Source: Molossus alvarezi
Lineage: Eukaryota; Chordata; Mammalia; Chiroptera; Molossidae
Direction of reading: 5' to 3'
Assembly: GCA_037176705.1 (NCBI GenBank)
Contig: CM073889.1
Span: forward strand, 101,573,890 to 101,637,889
DNA: 64,000 nucleotides
Shown here one piece after another: positions 23,711 to 36,493 of the stretch. Position 1 is the stretch's first letter, and the number at the start of each line of letters is the position of its first letter. A program made the position numbers and the translations under genes. Below the pieces are notes generated by a model. That model ran no database searches. It was not told the origin of the DNA and was given only the letters and a program-made list of their open reading frames with translations.

Positions 23711-24266
23711 AGAATTTTAGTGTCATTTATCAAAACTAAAAATGTTAAGCACTATTTGCCGGGAGCAGCAGGTGTGGCAGGGTGATCAGACTTCTTTGAG
23801 GCTGCATGGTCACAGCCTGTTCTCCGGCCCACCGGAGCCCTCCGACCCAGCTCGGGCCCTCTCTGTGCCTGTGAGCCAGCCCCTCCTTCAGGAAGCAAAG
23901 GGCTCCTGTTGTGCAAGCCGCAGCCCTTCCTGCAGGTGCCCTGTGGAATGAGCGCTCGGGGATGTGCTCCGTCTCCTATTTGTCGAATGCTGGTCTGGAA
24001 CACATTAAGATTCGCGCCCCCACCGCAGTCACCTGAGCGCTGGGAACTAACCTCATCAGCCTGCTCAGCAGCCACGCCTGGCTGGGGAGTTCTGCTGAGC
24101 TGGGCTCTGGTTTCCTGATTGGACAAGGGACACTGAGAAACAGACAATGAAGACGGGAGGTGTCAGGCAGTGGGCAAGGCCTTCAGAACCCAAGGAAGCA
24201 AGACCAGAGGGCTATGCGGCCTTGAGTTTGAGGTGGACCCTGACGCCCAGCCTCTCAAATGTTTCC

Positions 24267-24378
24267 TCTTTTATTTTTTTTTACTTTTTTTCCTTTATTG
24301 ATTTGAGAGACAGAGATAGAGACATCAATGAGCAAGAACATCAATTGGCCACCTCCTACATGCCCCCCACTGCACCAC
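24267..24378 (-). mobile_element. VES-related SINE, 5'-truncated
   Basis: Only the 3' half of the element is present, on the minus strand: the T-rich tail, TTGATTTGAGAGACAGAG, and the conserved CATCAATTGGCCACCTCC segment. The tRNA-like head is missing. Confidence 0.75.
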
Positions 24379-25259
24379 TCGGCTGCTTCTGAGAGGAGGA
24401 GGTTGTCATTGTAACACAGCATCAAAACACAATGGTGTTAGAGTGTAACCATTTCAACTGCTCCTCTCCAGCTAATAAATGGTGGATTTAATAAGCAATT
24501 TCAAAGAATCACAAAGAAAAAAGGAAGAGAGGGAGGGAAGTAGAGAAACAGAACCCCAACTAATGGAAGAGGGGGCGCACTTTCCTCCGACCGGCTCAGA
24601 TGAAGATCTATCCCCAGCCCCCATCTCTGTGATCGCCAGCTTGCACTATAACACTCCGCTTGTCTAAAGGAAGAGTAATGTGAGACCATGTTACACTCCA
24701 GAGTCATTTATTCTCTGCTTGGGAGAGAAGACAGTAAATCAAACACAGACACAACAGAGCCCCAAATCAAACCTGGCTGACATTTGAAAAATGAAAAGTT
24801 CCTAAACACACTTTTAAAATATACTATTATCATTTTTTAAATTTTATTGTTGACGGTATTACAGATGTCCCCCTTCCCCCTCCTCTGTCCCCCTCCACCC
24901 AGCCCCCGCCCCACCCCAGGCCCTCCCCAAGTTAGTGGAGAACTCTAACCTATTACACAAGATAAAGTGGTAGAAGTCACCGTTTTTCTTAGTATTTTCC
25001 TTTATAGCTTTAAAAAGATGGGCTAAAGGGTTGTTACTAAAGTACCAACGACAGGGCACAAGCTACTCAGGGCTCGAGTCCGCCTCCTCTGGTTTTCACA
25101 GTGTTCCAGAACCCAGCCACAGCTGCCTTTCCTGTGCTGGCTACTGTGTGTTGGTCTAGAACACACCACCCTCTCACTCAAACTCACTTGTTCCACACTG
25201 CGGGCTGTTAGAGGTCAGCATTCCAGCTAGCCACGTCCCTGGAAAACGGTCTCACACAC

Positions 25260-25795
25260 TAGTCACGTACCACGTGCTCAGAAATCCATTGTCGGGCGAT
25301 CATCACAGGTGAACTCACACAAACTGAGACAATCTGTGTAGCTGGCTACACACCCAGGCTCTATGGTCTAGCTTGTTGCTCCCAGGCCGCAAGCCTGTCA
25401 CTGCACAAAGACCCACGAGGTTAAATCAAGCGCAAGGAGACATGATGCCATGGAGAGAGGCGGTAAGCACAGGCTGTATGAGGTGGCTGCCAGCGTAACA
25501 GGGCGGACTGTTTTCTAGCAAACTTAGTAATTAGAAAGAGTCCCTTCTAAGATAACACATACACACGTAACCCGGCTGTTCACCATTCCTGACCTTCCAT
25601 ACTGTATGCACTGTAGGTGCTGCACTGTCACGCGCCTGGCAGCGCGGCGGGCTTGTTCACGCCAGCCTCACCACACATGTGCCCTGTGCTGTGGCATCAG
25701 CAGCGAGGACTCCTTCAGCTCCGATCCTAGGGGGCCACCGTCATATACATGGTCCTTCATTGACCGAAATGTCTATGATGTCTTGTGAAAAGTCA
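25260..25795 (+). mobile_element. Ancient DNA transposon fossil (Tigger-like, tentative)
   Basis: The left end near CTCAGAAATCCATTGTCGGG and the right end near GGTCCTTCATTGACCGAAAT both resemble the termini of one old mammalian DNA transposon as I recall it. The stretch between contains CTCTATGGTCTAGCTTGTTG, also from that element. Strongly decayed; family assignment is tentative. Confidence 0.55.
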
Positions 25796-25876
25796 CTTTG
25801 ATGATTTAGTGCCATGATAGGAAAGACGTCTTTGATTAGTTCCAAGAACACGGTGTCACTGGCCCAATGCAGTCAG

Positions 25877-25965
25877 AGAGGAAGGAGCACTGGAGACCAG
25901 GAGGCCTGGTGCTCCAGGACACTGATGTTAGCTGTGTGATCTGGCGGGGGCCACAGCCGCCCTCC
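25877..25965 (+). mobile_element. MIR SINE fragment
   Basis: GAAGGAGCACTGGAGACCAG followed by GTTAGCTGTGTGATCTGG matches the middle of MIR. Short. Confidence 0.5.
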
Positions 25966-26773
25966 CAGGATCAGCCCACGCCGTGCTCGTCATCTTACCA
26001 CAGTTCACGTGAGAAGCATTGGAGTATTGGTTGACTCACTACCAACCATCACCATGAGAAATTAGTAGTACATTTCTATGAATGAGGCCTTCCAAGGGTT
26101 TACATTTTCCCAGGAGAACAGGAGAGGGCCACAGTCTCCTCCTCTATTCAGCCTAGACCTAGACTCCGGGCTCAGTGATGGAGGCCACATTTCATAGGCT
26201 ATTTTGACAAACTGGAATGGTGACCTGTCACATGAAGAGTGCTAGCCAGACCAGGAAGAGTTCTGCTTGGAGAAGAAAGGACTAGCGGAGTATCCCCCGA
26301 GCAGGCTCTGGGCAGCCGCTCCAGGAGCGAGGCAGGAACTGGGTGGCAGCCACTGTCTGCTCACCTCTGAGTTTCAAACAGCAGAACACCATCTCCTGAG
26401 GGCCTTAGAAGTTTCCAGAGGACTGTGGACCACAACACTGAAAATTCTGAAAAACGAATCCCTATTGTAAAAGATTTGACCTCAAAAGCCTTCCGATTTC
26501 ACGCGAGGAGATCTTAGTCCTCCTGTGCACTTCACGAACACATACTCTACAGAATAGAACAAGGGGCTCTGCAATAATAAGGAAGTAGAATGAACAGAAT
26601 AGTCAACATAATCTCACACAAATGGGAAGAGACGTCTCTGCTCCGGCTCGCTGAGCTCAAGTTCATACACCTGAACTCTAACGATGACGGGTCAATACGG
26701 GCAAAGACATAAGGAATAACACGTTAGGGCCCAGTGACCCAGTGGGGAAGCAGAACAAACTGGAATGAGAACA

Positions 26774-26898
26774 CAGGTGGGCCAAAAGTAGGTTTACAGT
26801 TGTGAATAGCAAAACAGAGTTTATTCTTGTATTATTATTTATTAATTACTGTATTATTTTCCATATGAACAACTGCAAACCTACTTTTGCCCCACCTT
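26774..26898. mobile_element. Short TIR DNA transposon (mariner-like MITE), intact copy
   Basis: The first 29 bp (26774-26802) and the last 29 bp (26870-26898) are inverted repeats matching at 26 positions, with the core CAAAAGTAGGTTT. The interior includes ACAGAGTTTATTCTTGTATT, found in reverse complement in the copy at 34710-36549. It has no coding capacity, so it would have depended on a transposase from elsewhere. Confidence 0.8.
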
Positions 26899-27595
26899 GT
26901 GTACTAATCCTCAATATCCTAAATAAAGATTGGTACTATAAATTTCAACAAAATTCAGCTAGACTCCACATAGTTCAGACACCTGTATTAACATGTTCTC
27001 GACACCCTCCCAGCAAACATGAAGTTAGAGGTACAGCGGTTCTGAGCTAGTTAGGGTGCCTGACTGTAGAAGTGGCGGGGGCTAGGATTTTCCCTGCTCT
27101 TTCCCTCCGCCACTAGGTGTGAGGCATTTTCTAAAAGGACATCCCATAATTCTCAGTACTCTTAGTATTGCTTTTCTAAAGAAGGTTAATTCCCTTTTTT
27201 AACTAAAAAGGACATCTTTTTTAAAGCAGGTCATCGATCCTGAAGCATTTCGTTCTCTAGTTCTGGGAATCCATAGGACTGAATTAGTTTCCGTCATCTT
27301 CTGGCCGTGGTGCCCCTCCTCTGGCGTCCAACATCATCGATCTCTAGGGGGCGGGAGCCAGGCAGGCTCCCAAAGCCTTTGCTTGGAACTGCGTCCACCA
27401 GGTTCTGAAGGACATACACGTAGGGCTCTCCCCAGGACAGGCAGCTTCACCGCAGGCTGTCTGAAACGTGCCTCGTGCCCAGCAGAGGTCCCTCCCTGCC
27501 CAAGGCCCTGCTCTCGGCAGAGAGCACGTGGACTAGCTGAGCTACACAGGTGGTTTCGGCAAAGTTCCCTTTCTGCCTCACAGACAGCATCTGCG

Positions 27596-27705
27596 TATCA
27601 ACACCTGAGCCCCATCTGATTAACTCAAACTCAGGGGGGAGGCCTAGGCACGTGTAATTTGAAACTTTCCCGGTGATTGTCTGGGCAGCCAGGGTTGAGA
27701 ATCAC
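27596..27705 (+). mobile_element. MER20-type hAT fragment
   Basis: The right half of a MER20-like element, ending GCAGCCAGGGTTGAGAATCA. The left terminus is not recognisable. Confidence 0.55.
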
Positions 27706-29339
27706 GGCAGAAGAGACCAGGCATCTACTAACACTGAAGGATCCTGCACCTTCTAAACACACTTTCAAATTCTGCGACTTCTTTCCTTGATCAAAACCAC
27801 TCCCTGATCCTTAATTCACTCTGCAATGTCAGGAGCAACCAAGCAGAGCTTCAGGAACGGAGAGACCGTTAGAACTTATGACGCAGATACTTTAGGGAGC
27901 GCCAGTTCTGGATCCCAGAAATCACAGATAATCATCCTCTCTCAAAGTTTCCCAGACACTGGTCCAAAGACTTGATCCTTGAGCTTCAAAAAATACAGAT
28001 GATGCGCAATTCCGATTCAGTCACGCCGGGGGTGGGACTGGGTGGTGTCCACAGTGATTCCTGTGCAGAGCCATTTGGGGGAACCTCTGCTTACGCCATC
28101 CATGGGCAAGAGCAGACCCAGTCAAGTACTGGACTCAATTTTAACTCTTTATCTCCATGATAAACAATATTCACAAGGATTTCTCTTTTTTCTTAAGCCA
28201 AAGCACTGTCCACTGTTGTATACCTTCATCCTAATGCAAAAGTAGTGCTCTTTAACCCAGTCGAGAACAATGACACTGACCGAGGACAATGGCCACACAC
28301 TCCTAATCATGTCTCCTATGACGGGGATGGGCTACACTGAGCCAGACACCTTCTTTCACCTTCTTCCCATTGTAGCACACTAACAAGAACCACAGCAGGT
28401 GGCTGGGCGACAGTTTCTCCTCTGTGGACCATGACTAATCCATAAAGACTACTTCATCTGTGGCTTTACATGCTGCCCTGGACACCAACCTTGTCAACTC
28501 TTTTGAACATGCACCCCTATCACTAAGGAAAATTGAGCATGCTCCCTTGAATATGTATTCATAAATCACTTTCCCTGCCAGCACACTAATCTACTGTGCA
28601 CGTTATAAAAGATAGTTATTTAAAATCTTAAAGAATGTGAAAAAATAAAGTCCTAATACTTTCCCCCTCACTCCAATGAATCGTCTTCCAAAATCGGATG
28701 TGCCCAGCGGTTTGAAGACCACTGCTCTAACCACCTGACTCACCGCCGCAGGCACCAGACGTGAGCAAGTCTCGCTTCTATCCACTTGTGAGAACACGCT
28801 CTCTGGCCTCCACCACACGGCTGGTCGGTGGTATCTGACAGGCTGCCAGTCAGGCAACTGGCTCTAAAACAAATGAGTAATTGTTTGGGTCCCACAATGT
28901 AACGTGCTCCTTCCCTGAACTTACAGATGGCGCCACCAAAAGGGCAGGGGTGTCCACGCCGTTCGAGGGACTGGGCACTCTCTGTGCAAAACTGAAAGGT
29001 GTTGGTTTTCTGTATATGACAATAAGTAACTTTAAACATAATAGAGTTGATGCTATATTTCCACCAGATGGACTGGTAACCAACTGTCAACTTCTATAAT
29101 TCTAATTGCAAACACAGACCCATAAAAAAGCCCAAAGGAACTTTGCTAATCACAGGAACTTGCCTTCCTTACACTATTCACTTGGCCCTGAAGGACTAGC
29201 TGTTCTCAGAGGGAATCCCACTTAGTGCTGGATTCTTCTTCCAGCATTAACTTCCTTTCGGACACTCTGAAATCAGTGACAGTTATCACATATTACTTAT
29301 CATCAGTATTATTGCTACCACCACCACTACGTATATCAG

Positions 29340-29570
29340 AAATTTAATTGAACAGTTACTCTGTACCAGTACCCATTCTAAGGTTTTGTGTTTTGTTTTG
29401 TTTTGTTTTCATTTCTCAACTCATTGAATTCTAACAATCTTTGAGTTAGACACTGTATTTAGCCCCATTGTACAGATGCAGACGCTGGAGCACAGTGAGG
29501 TCAAGTTCAGGAACTTGCCAAGGTCACACAGCTATGTTTTGGGAACCTGGGCAGACTTGTCCCTGGACAC
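29340..29570 (-). mobile_element. MIR SINE with an internal TTTTG repeat
   Basis: AGCCCCATTGTACAGATGCA, GGAACTTGCCAAGGTCACAC and ACAGCTATGT are the reverse-strand MIR core. A (GTTTT)n run lies near 29386-29410. Confidence 0.75.
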
Positions 29571-30529
29571 CAAGCTGCCTCATTCCTGGCATTTTCCTTT
29601 CCCACTGAACCTCGGCACCGTGTCGGACCATTTACAGCCGCTCTGTCTTCTAGGATCTCACCGTCGAAGTGCAGTTGAAAAAGAAAGAGTGGCTACCATG
29701 GCGTGAAAGGCATTACTAGATGTAAATAGACATGCCATTTCATCCTGCCAGGCTTCACATTTTATTAGCTTTTTACACTGGAAATTATTTCAGACACCTT
29801 GAAAAACTACATCTTACTCACATGTCACCATCACTATGAATTCCAAAAGACACCCATGTGGGGCGTCAAGTTGACTTGGACATCAGCACAGGCTGTGTAA
29901 GGAGAACGGTGTGTGGTGACCACAGGGCTCGGGTCACAGGCACCGCCAGCGCGGGGCTCTCTGCTTGACCCCTCACATGCTTGAACCTGTGTATTTCTTA
30001 CGATAACCTCAACAGGGAAGTGCACGTAATCACCCTCTTGTCTCATTTGAGGGCATGGAAGTGCCTTTAGTGAAAATTTGACCAGGGCGAAAGATGGGAA
30101 GGAAGCAGTGAGGTTGGGGGTCTGTGCAGGTCACCTCCTCAGACATGAGCACCCCGAAAATCATGTCTGTCCAACCCAGTGTACACAGGTTTTAACAAGA
30201 TTGTAAAATACAGGCAAATACCTGAGTACATTTTTAGTTCTATCAAGCTAAATTATTAGTACCCAGACTAAGAACAGCTGCCCCGCATCTTATCAAAATC
30301 CATCCACGAACACTGCATGATGGGTAAGAACAGAGGCACCAGATTTGTTAAATTCGCACATGCATCAAGCCAGGGAGACCTGATATATCAGATGCAAAAA
30401 TCAGGCTTCAAAAAGATACACGTGCTGAACTAATGGAACACAGGGACAAACGGTGAGATTCAACACCGATAACTATTAATCCTGCTCCGCACATTAAAAA
30501 TCAATTGCATAAGTGCAGAATAGGGGCAG

Positions 30530-30790
30530 CATATCTTAGAGAAGCTCGAATTTATAGTGACAGGAAGTAGATCAGTGGTTACCTGGTGTGGAGGGATGGG
30601 TTTCAGAGAAACACAAGAAACAGAGGAGTTAAGGAAACGTTCACTATCGACACGGTGGCGGTGGTTTCACAGGTGCATACATTCGTCAAAATGTGTCCAG
30701 TTGTCTGTGCAATCTAATGTGTGTAAGTGCGGCTTAAATATGCACCATTTATTGTTGGTACGTTCAATCTCATTAAAGCTGTAATAAATA
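30530..30790 (+). mobile_element. Ancient L1 3' UTR fragment
   Basis: Plus-strand pattern GACAGGAAGTAGATCAGTGG through TCTCATTAAAGCTGTAATAA is the 3' UTR of old L1 families. Non-coding remnant. Confidence 0.7.
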
Positions 30791-33594
30791 GTTCTTGTGC
30801 TTACGTGGGTGGGGGAGAGGGGAACAGAAATTTAACAGCTTGCAAACTGTTAAAAGTCAACAACTGAAATGCCTTCCAGAAATCAGTGCATTTAGAGGCT
30901 CCTCTGACAGAAACTCGGCCTGAGAAAGGAACCCCTCCCCCACCTGGCAGGCCCACATCTGAGACCACCCACATCAGAGAGGACGGCCAGATGGTGCCCT
31001 GGGGAGACGGCCATGGGACAGGGTCTGAAAACCACGCTCCGGAGGAACGGCTGTGGCAGCCAGGATGTTCGGCCCAGAGCTGGGGAGAGGAGGGCACACG
31101 GCAGCGAGGGCGCCGAGTGTAAGAAAATGCCACGTCCGTACAGCTGCACAGGACACAGCTCAGACCCACGGGTGAAAACAAATGGAGAGCACCATGTCAC
31201 AGAGAAATTCCTGACAACAGAATCTGTTGGAAAGGGGTACATTTGCAAGACAGAGTTAGCTGTACTGGGATGGCCAAGCAGCACCCAAAGGGCCAGTAGC
31301 CGGGACATGGTCTCCCTGCATTCTTCCAGTGCAACCTATGTCTACCAGACGACTGCAGGCCCTCTCCTTTCTAGCCGGCTGTGACTCCCCAGATTAAAAA
31401 GAGTCAATGTTAATAAACTGAAATAGCTTTCATCTCTATGATATTTGATTTGGGACTTCACAAGCGTGCAGATCAGCAATTCTTAGCAAGATTCATGACC
31501 TCTGCAGTGTCACAGAAGTTAGGCCAAGGAAACGGTCCAGTCCCATTCCTTTCTGACCTCACAGTCTTAAAAAAAGGAAACATAGACTCATCAATTTATT
31601 TGAATACAGGGATGCCATTAGCGACATTCAATGCACAATTAAATAACATCCCCCTACACTCAGAAATCTAAACGATAAAACTAGAATTTTAAACATGATA
31701 GGTAGAAATATAGAGAATGATACCATTTAAGAGACTATAAAGAACTGAGCTGATGGCACCCCTTGAGGAGGGTGACCAGTGAGTGCGGACACGGCTGGGT
31801 AAGAGGAGAGGAGACCGAGGAGAGCAGGGGACAGTGGACACAGTGAAGAGCACAGGGGAGAGAGACAGAGCAACTCTGTGAACAAAGAGGAACTACTCAG
31901 GCATGTTCCAGAAAGAAAAGATAATGCCAGAGAGGAAATTAAAAGTCGTTCCCATGTGCAGACATCTCAAGCATCTCCTGTCCCTGGTCCTGAGTTGAAA
32001 TCATAATGAATGGAAAGAAAAACAAAACTTCATCCAAAAGTCAGGGTTGACGGAAGTCATGGTTTCAGAACGGACCGTAAAACTTCAGCAAGTCATCGCT
32101 CCCTAAGGACCGGCCTCCCCAGCGGTTCCATCATTCACGGTATCAAGGACGTCCAACGAAGCAACCGTCAGCTTCCACATTCGCTCCCCGATCTCTGCCG
32201 TGCTGAAGGGCTTCCCAAGGTTCCTCATGACTTCTCACTGGGTCCAAGTCCCCCTCTGAGGGTGGGGACACTGAGAACCACAGAGGCCCAAGGGTTTGCC
32301 CACAGACACACAACAGGTGGGCGAGACAACATTACTGGGACAGACTCCTGGACATTCCTGTATGGCAAACAACTTACAGAAAACCAAACCTGGGCTCTGC
32401 CCCACCGGCACGATGATGTTCTCTCACTGAAAACACGAGGCTCAACCAGAAAATACTCCACATCCTGAACTTCCCCCAAACTGTACAACCACCCAGAACA
32501 ACACACCCCTTACAGCACAAAGTGAAGAGGAATCTGGCACTGTTCTAATTGGGACTTGATCTCAAAGCAAAATGTGAATTTCAGTCACCTATGCATAATT
32601 CTTTTTAAAAATTATTTTCCCAAAGATGCAAGTTCCAGAGTCTTTCGCCTAAGACATCCTAAAAAGTCCACTGTCATACACCCCAGCGGGTCCCACCCAG
32701 TGACTAAGAAGGTAACACTGTCGATTCCATTTTGGGGTTTCTGGGGGTTATGACCTCCATCAGTGGAAACTGTCACCTCATTTCCTCTCCTTCGGCAACA
32801 CATTTCCATGGTCGGGAATTTGTCTCCTGCCCTGAAAGGAGCCAATGGCCTCGCTCTTGGTCGTCAAGGCAACAGAGGCCAGACTCTCTTCCACTCATTC
32901 CTTCATCCTCAAACTCTCTTCCTCCTGTTTACAGAAGTGAAATGCTTCTCGTTTTTGGGGGAGTCCCTTTTTCATGGTGGACACTCATTTTCCACACTGC
33001 TCCCCTGGAAGGTTTTCAAAGTCTCTCCAACTACACACTTGTGGGACCCAATCGGGATCGGGAATTAGGGCCCCTCCCTACAGTGAGCACAGGCTTTCTC
33101 TCCAGGAGCTCCTCCCCATCTCCAGGTAGCACCCACCCCCTGGTCTGTCTGCCCCCCGCCAGCTCCATGCCCCTCCCTGGTTTCCCTGGCAATCGAAGCC
33201 CCATTTTTCATGACTAGTCCGCTTTGCAACACAGCAGAGCCAGATGGAAATGCGTGTGCTCAATTACTTTGACTACCTGAGCAAATAAATTTGCTTTGCA
33301 GCATCCTCACTCTCTTTCAAGACAAACAAACAGCTCAAAACAGGGGTCAGACCTGCTAAGCCCAAAGAAATGGCTCTGTCCTAACAACAAAGCTAGAAAA
33401 TGCACCTAAACTCTAGTCTCACTGTGGAACCTTAGACACAGTTCAACCATTGAGGGGAAAGGTCTGTTGGCCCTCATGATGCCCTGAGGACACAGTCCAC
33501 TCTGTTCTTCAGAAGACAATTTGGACCAGTCGGCAGGTGCCACTGAGGGAGGCAGTACTGATTCTCAGCAAAGGCGGGGCATCTCAGCAAACAG

Positions 33595-33745
33595 ACTGCG
33601 TTTGATTCCAGCTTCACCCATTTGCCATCTTCACAACCTTGGAGAATTGACTGGCATCCTTAAGTCTCTATCCTCATCTGGATGAGGGGATAACTACTCT
33701 CACTGGGTGGTCCTAAAAACGAAATGCATTAATGCATTGAGTCTT
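33595..33745 (+). mobile_element. MIR SINE
   Basis: TTTGATTCCAGCTTCACCCA, AACCTTGGAGAATTGACTGG and CTCATCTGGATGAGGGGATA follow MIR from head to tail. Confidence 0.7.
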
Positions 33746-34773
33746 CCTATTCTTCTTTGAATGTCAATCATATGCCCTAGGGTTCAGTGCCGGTGATACA
33801 GGAACCAGAACATCCCACGTGCCATATGGTTTCACACTTGATCGTTCATTCCCTCATTCTTTACACAGAGCGTGTTTACAACAGACCAGTTATTTCCACG
33901 AGAATCTAAGCTTCTCATGAGAAGATGTTCTCATCCTTGTAAATGATACAGGAATGTGGAGAAGGGAAATTTCAATATGAAATAGGGCCCATCAGAGAAA
34001 CACTGTTCTCTGAGCATCCCTTGTGTCTTTTCTAACAAGCTCAAATGTTTCCATTCCTCTTGGACAGCATTTCCCAAAGACTGCTGCACAGAACATTAGT
34101 CCCCTGAGAGAATCCCTGAACACAGTGTTGTGTCTGAATATGACCTGCAAACCCAGCCTACTGCACATCCATCCTGGCGGCTCGCACGCGTGCCCACTAA
34201 CTGCTCCGAGAAGCCCTGCCTTCAGGCAAGACTGTTTCATTGGATTAATCCAGGGTTTCCCAAACTCATCTGACCATCTCTGTACCCTCTGTTAATAGAA
34301 CCTACTTTCCCCCCAAAGTTCACTCTACCCTCCAGTCTGGCCCACCCTGTCCCTAACTGTGCCGTCCACAACTCTCCGTCAGACCCACTCATCATGTAGC
34401 TCGACTTTCCTGCTCCCTGACCACACCCTTTTGTTTATAATAGCTTTGGGGGAATATTATTCACAGAACGCAGAACTCACCCATTCTAAAGTACACAGTT
34501 CCAAGGGTGTTAGCACATTTGCAGAGTTGTACGGCCATCACCGCAATCAATTTTAGAACATTTTCATACCCCCCCCCCCAAAACCATGTTCATAAGCAAT
34601 CACTTCCCATTTCCCCGCAAACCTCCAGCCCTAGGCAGCCACTAATCCACTTTCTGTTCATGTAAATTTCCTTACTCTGGATATTTCATATCAATGGACT
34701 CATATAATACAGTGGGCAGGCAAAAGAAGGCTTACACGTGCAATACAAATAAATCATACAAGAATAAACTGTG

Positions 34774-36493
34774 ATTTCAGGTTATACTACAAAGCCACTG
34801 TAATCAAAACAGCCTGGTACTGGCACAAGAACAGGCATACAGACCAGTGGAACAGAACAGAGAACCCAGAAATGGACCCAAGGCAATATGCTCAATTAAT
34901 ATTTGACAAAGGTGGCACGAACATACAGTGGAGTAAAGACAGCCTCTTTAATAAATGGTGTTGGGAAAATTGGACAGCTACATGCAAAAAATAAATAAAA
35001 CTAGACCGTCAATTTACACCATACACAAAAATAAACTCAAAATGAATAAAAGACTTATTTATTTATTTATTTTATCCTCACCCGAGGACATTTTTCCATT
35101 TTTTGTTCAGATAGAGTGGGAGGGAGAGAGAGAGAAAGAAACATCGACGTGAAAGGGACACATTGAGTGGCTGCCACCCATACAACCCAACCAGGGCCGG
35201 GACAAACTGCAACCGAGGCACGTGCCCTTAGCAGGAACCGAACCCGGGTCTCTCTGGACCGCAGGCCAACGCTCTAGCCACTGAGCAAAACTGGTCAGGG
35301 AGGATAAAAGACTTAAATGTGACTCATGAATCCATAAAAATTCTAGAAGAAAATGTAGGCAACAAAATTTCAGACATCATACGCAGCAGAATTTTCACTG
35401 ATACATCACCTAAGGCAATAGAAACAAAGGAGAAAATGAACACATGGGACTACATCAAACTCAAAAGCTTCTGCACAGCAAAAGATACAATCATCAAAAT
35501 GGAAAGGCAACCCACTCTATGGGAGAGCATGAGTGCCAATGATATATCAGATAAGTGGTTAATTTCCTATATCTAGAGTGCTCATACAATTCAACAAAAG
35601 GAAAACAAAAATCCAATTAAAAAATGGGCAGAGGAACTAAATAGACACCTCTCCAAACAGGACATACAAATGGCTAAGAGACATATGAAGAAATGCTCGA
35701 CATCACTAATCATCAGAGAGATGCAAATTAAAACAATAATGAAGTATCACCTCACACCTGTCAGAATTGCTGCCATGAACAAATCATCAAACAAGTGTTG
35801 GTGAGGGTGTGGAGAAAAGGGGACTCTAGTACACTGCTGGTGGGAATGCAGATTGGTGCAGCCACTATGGAAAACAATATGGTGTTACCTCGAAAAATTA
35901 AAAATTGAACTTCCATTTGACCCAGTGATCCCACTTCTAGGAATATACCCTAAGAAGCCTGAAACACCAATCAGAAAGAATATATGTACCCCCATGTTTG
36001 TAGCAGCACTATTTACAATAGCTGAGATCTGGAAACAGCCCAAATGTCCATCAGTAGATGAATGGATAAAAAAGCAGTTGGTACATATACACAATGGAGT
36101 ATTATGCACCTGTAAGAAAGAAAGATCTCTTATCCTTTGAGACGACATGGAGGGACCTGGAAAGTATTATCCTAAGCGAAACAAGCCAAACAGAGAAAGA
36201 CAAGTATCATATGATCTCACTTATTTGTGGAATATAATGAACATAACGGTCTGAGGAATGGGGTAGTCCCAGAGATGTGGAAGTGGGGTACAGACTGACA
36301 ATCTCCAGATGAGGGGGTGGTGGGGGAGAGATAAACCACAGAACTTATATGCATGGATGCATGCACAGTGGACATGGACAACAAAGCTGGGGACAGGGCG
36401 GGGAGGGATGAGGATGGGGAAATCAGTGGGGGGGGGGAGAAACATCTGTAACAAAAATTAATTAATAAAAATAAATAAATAAATTTTTAAAAA
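34774..36493 (+). mobile_element. L1, 5'-truncated, inserted in a TIR element
   Basis: About 1.47 kb of L1 (excluding the SINE at 35058-35303), covering the C-terminal third of ORF2 and the 3' UTR with a T/A-rich tail. Plus-strand frames include [20 protein letters not shown] and [18 protein letters not shown]. The 14-bp duplication AAGAATAAACTGTG at 34760-34773 and 36494-36507 is exact, and it lies inside the TIR element. ORF2 is truncated and interrupted, so it is not active. Confidence 0.95.
35058..35303 (-). mobile_element. VES SINE inside an L1 (innermost element of a nest)
   Basis: Full-length copy on the minus strand: tail ATCCTCACCCGAGGACATTT at the left, tRNA-like head at the right. 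The duplication ATAAAAGACTTA at 35046-35057 and 35304-35315 is perfect, and L1 ORF2 sequence continues across it. It is the last insertion of a four-level nest. Confidence 0.95.

Noticed and set aside
35319..36140. Plus-strand frames with clear protein similarity (for example [17 protein letters not shown])
   Set aside because: L1 ORF2 pieces in a truncated copy.
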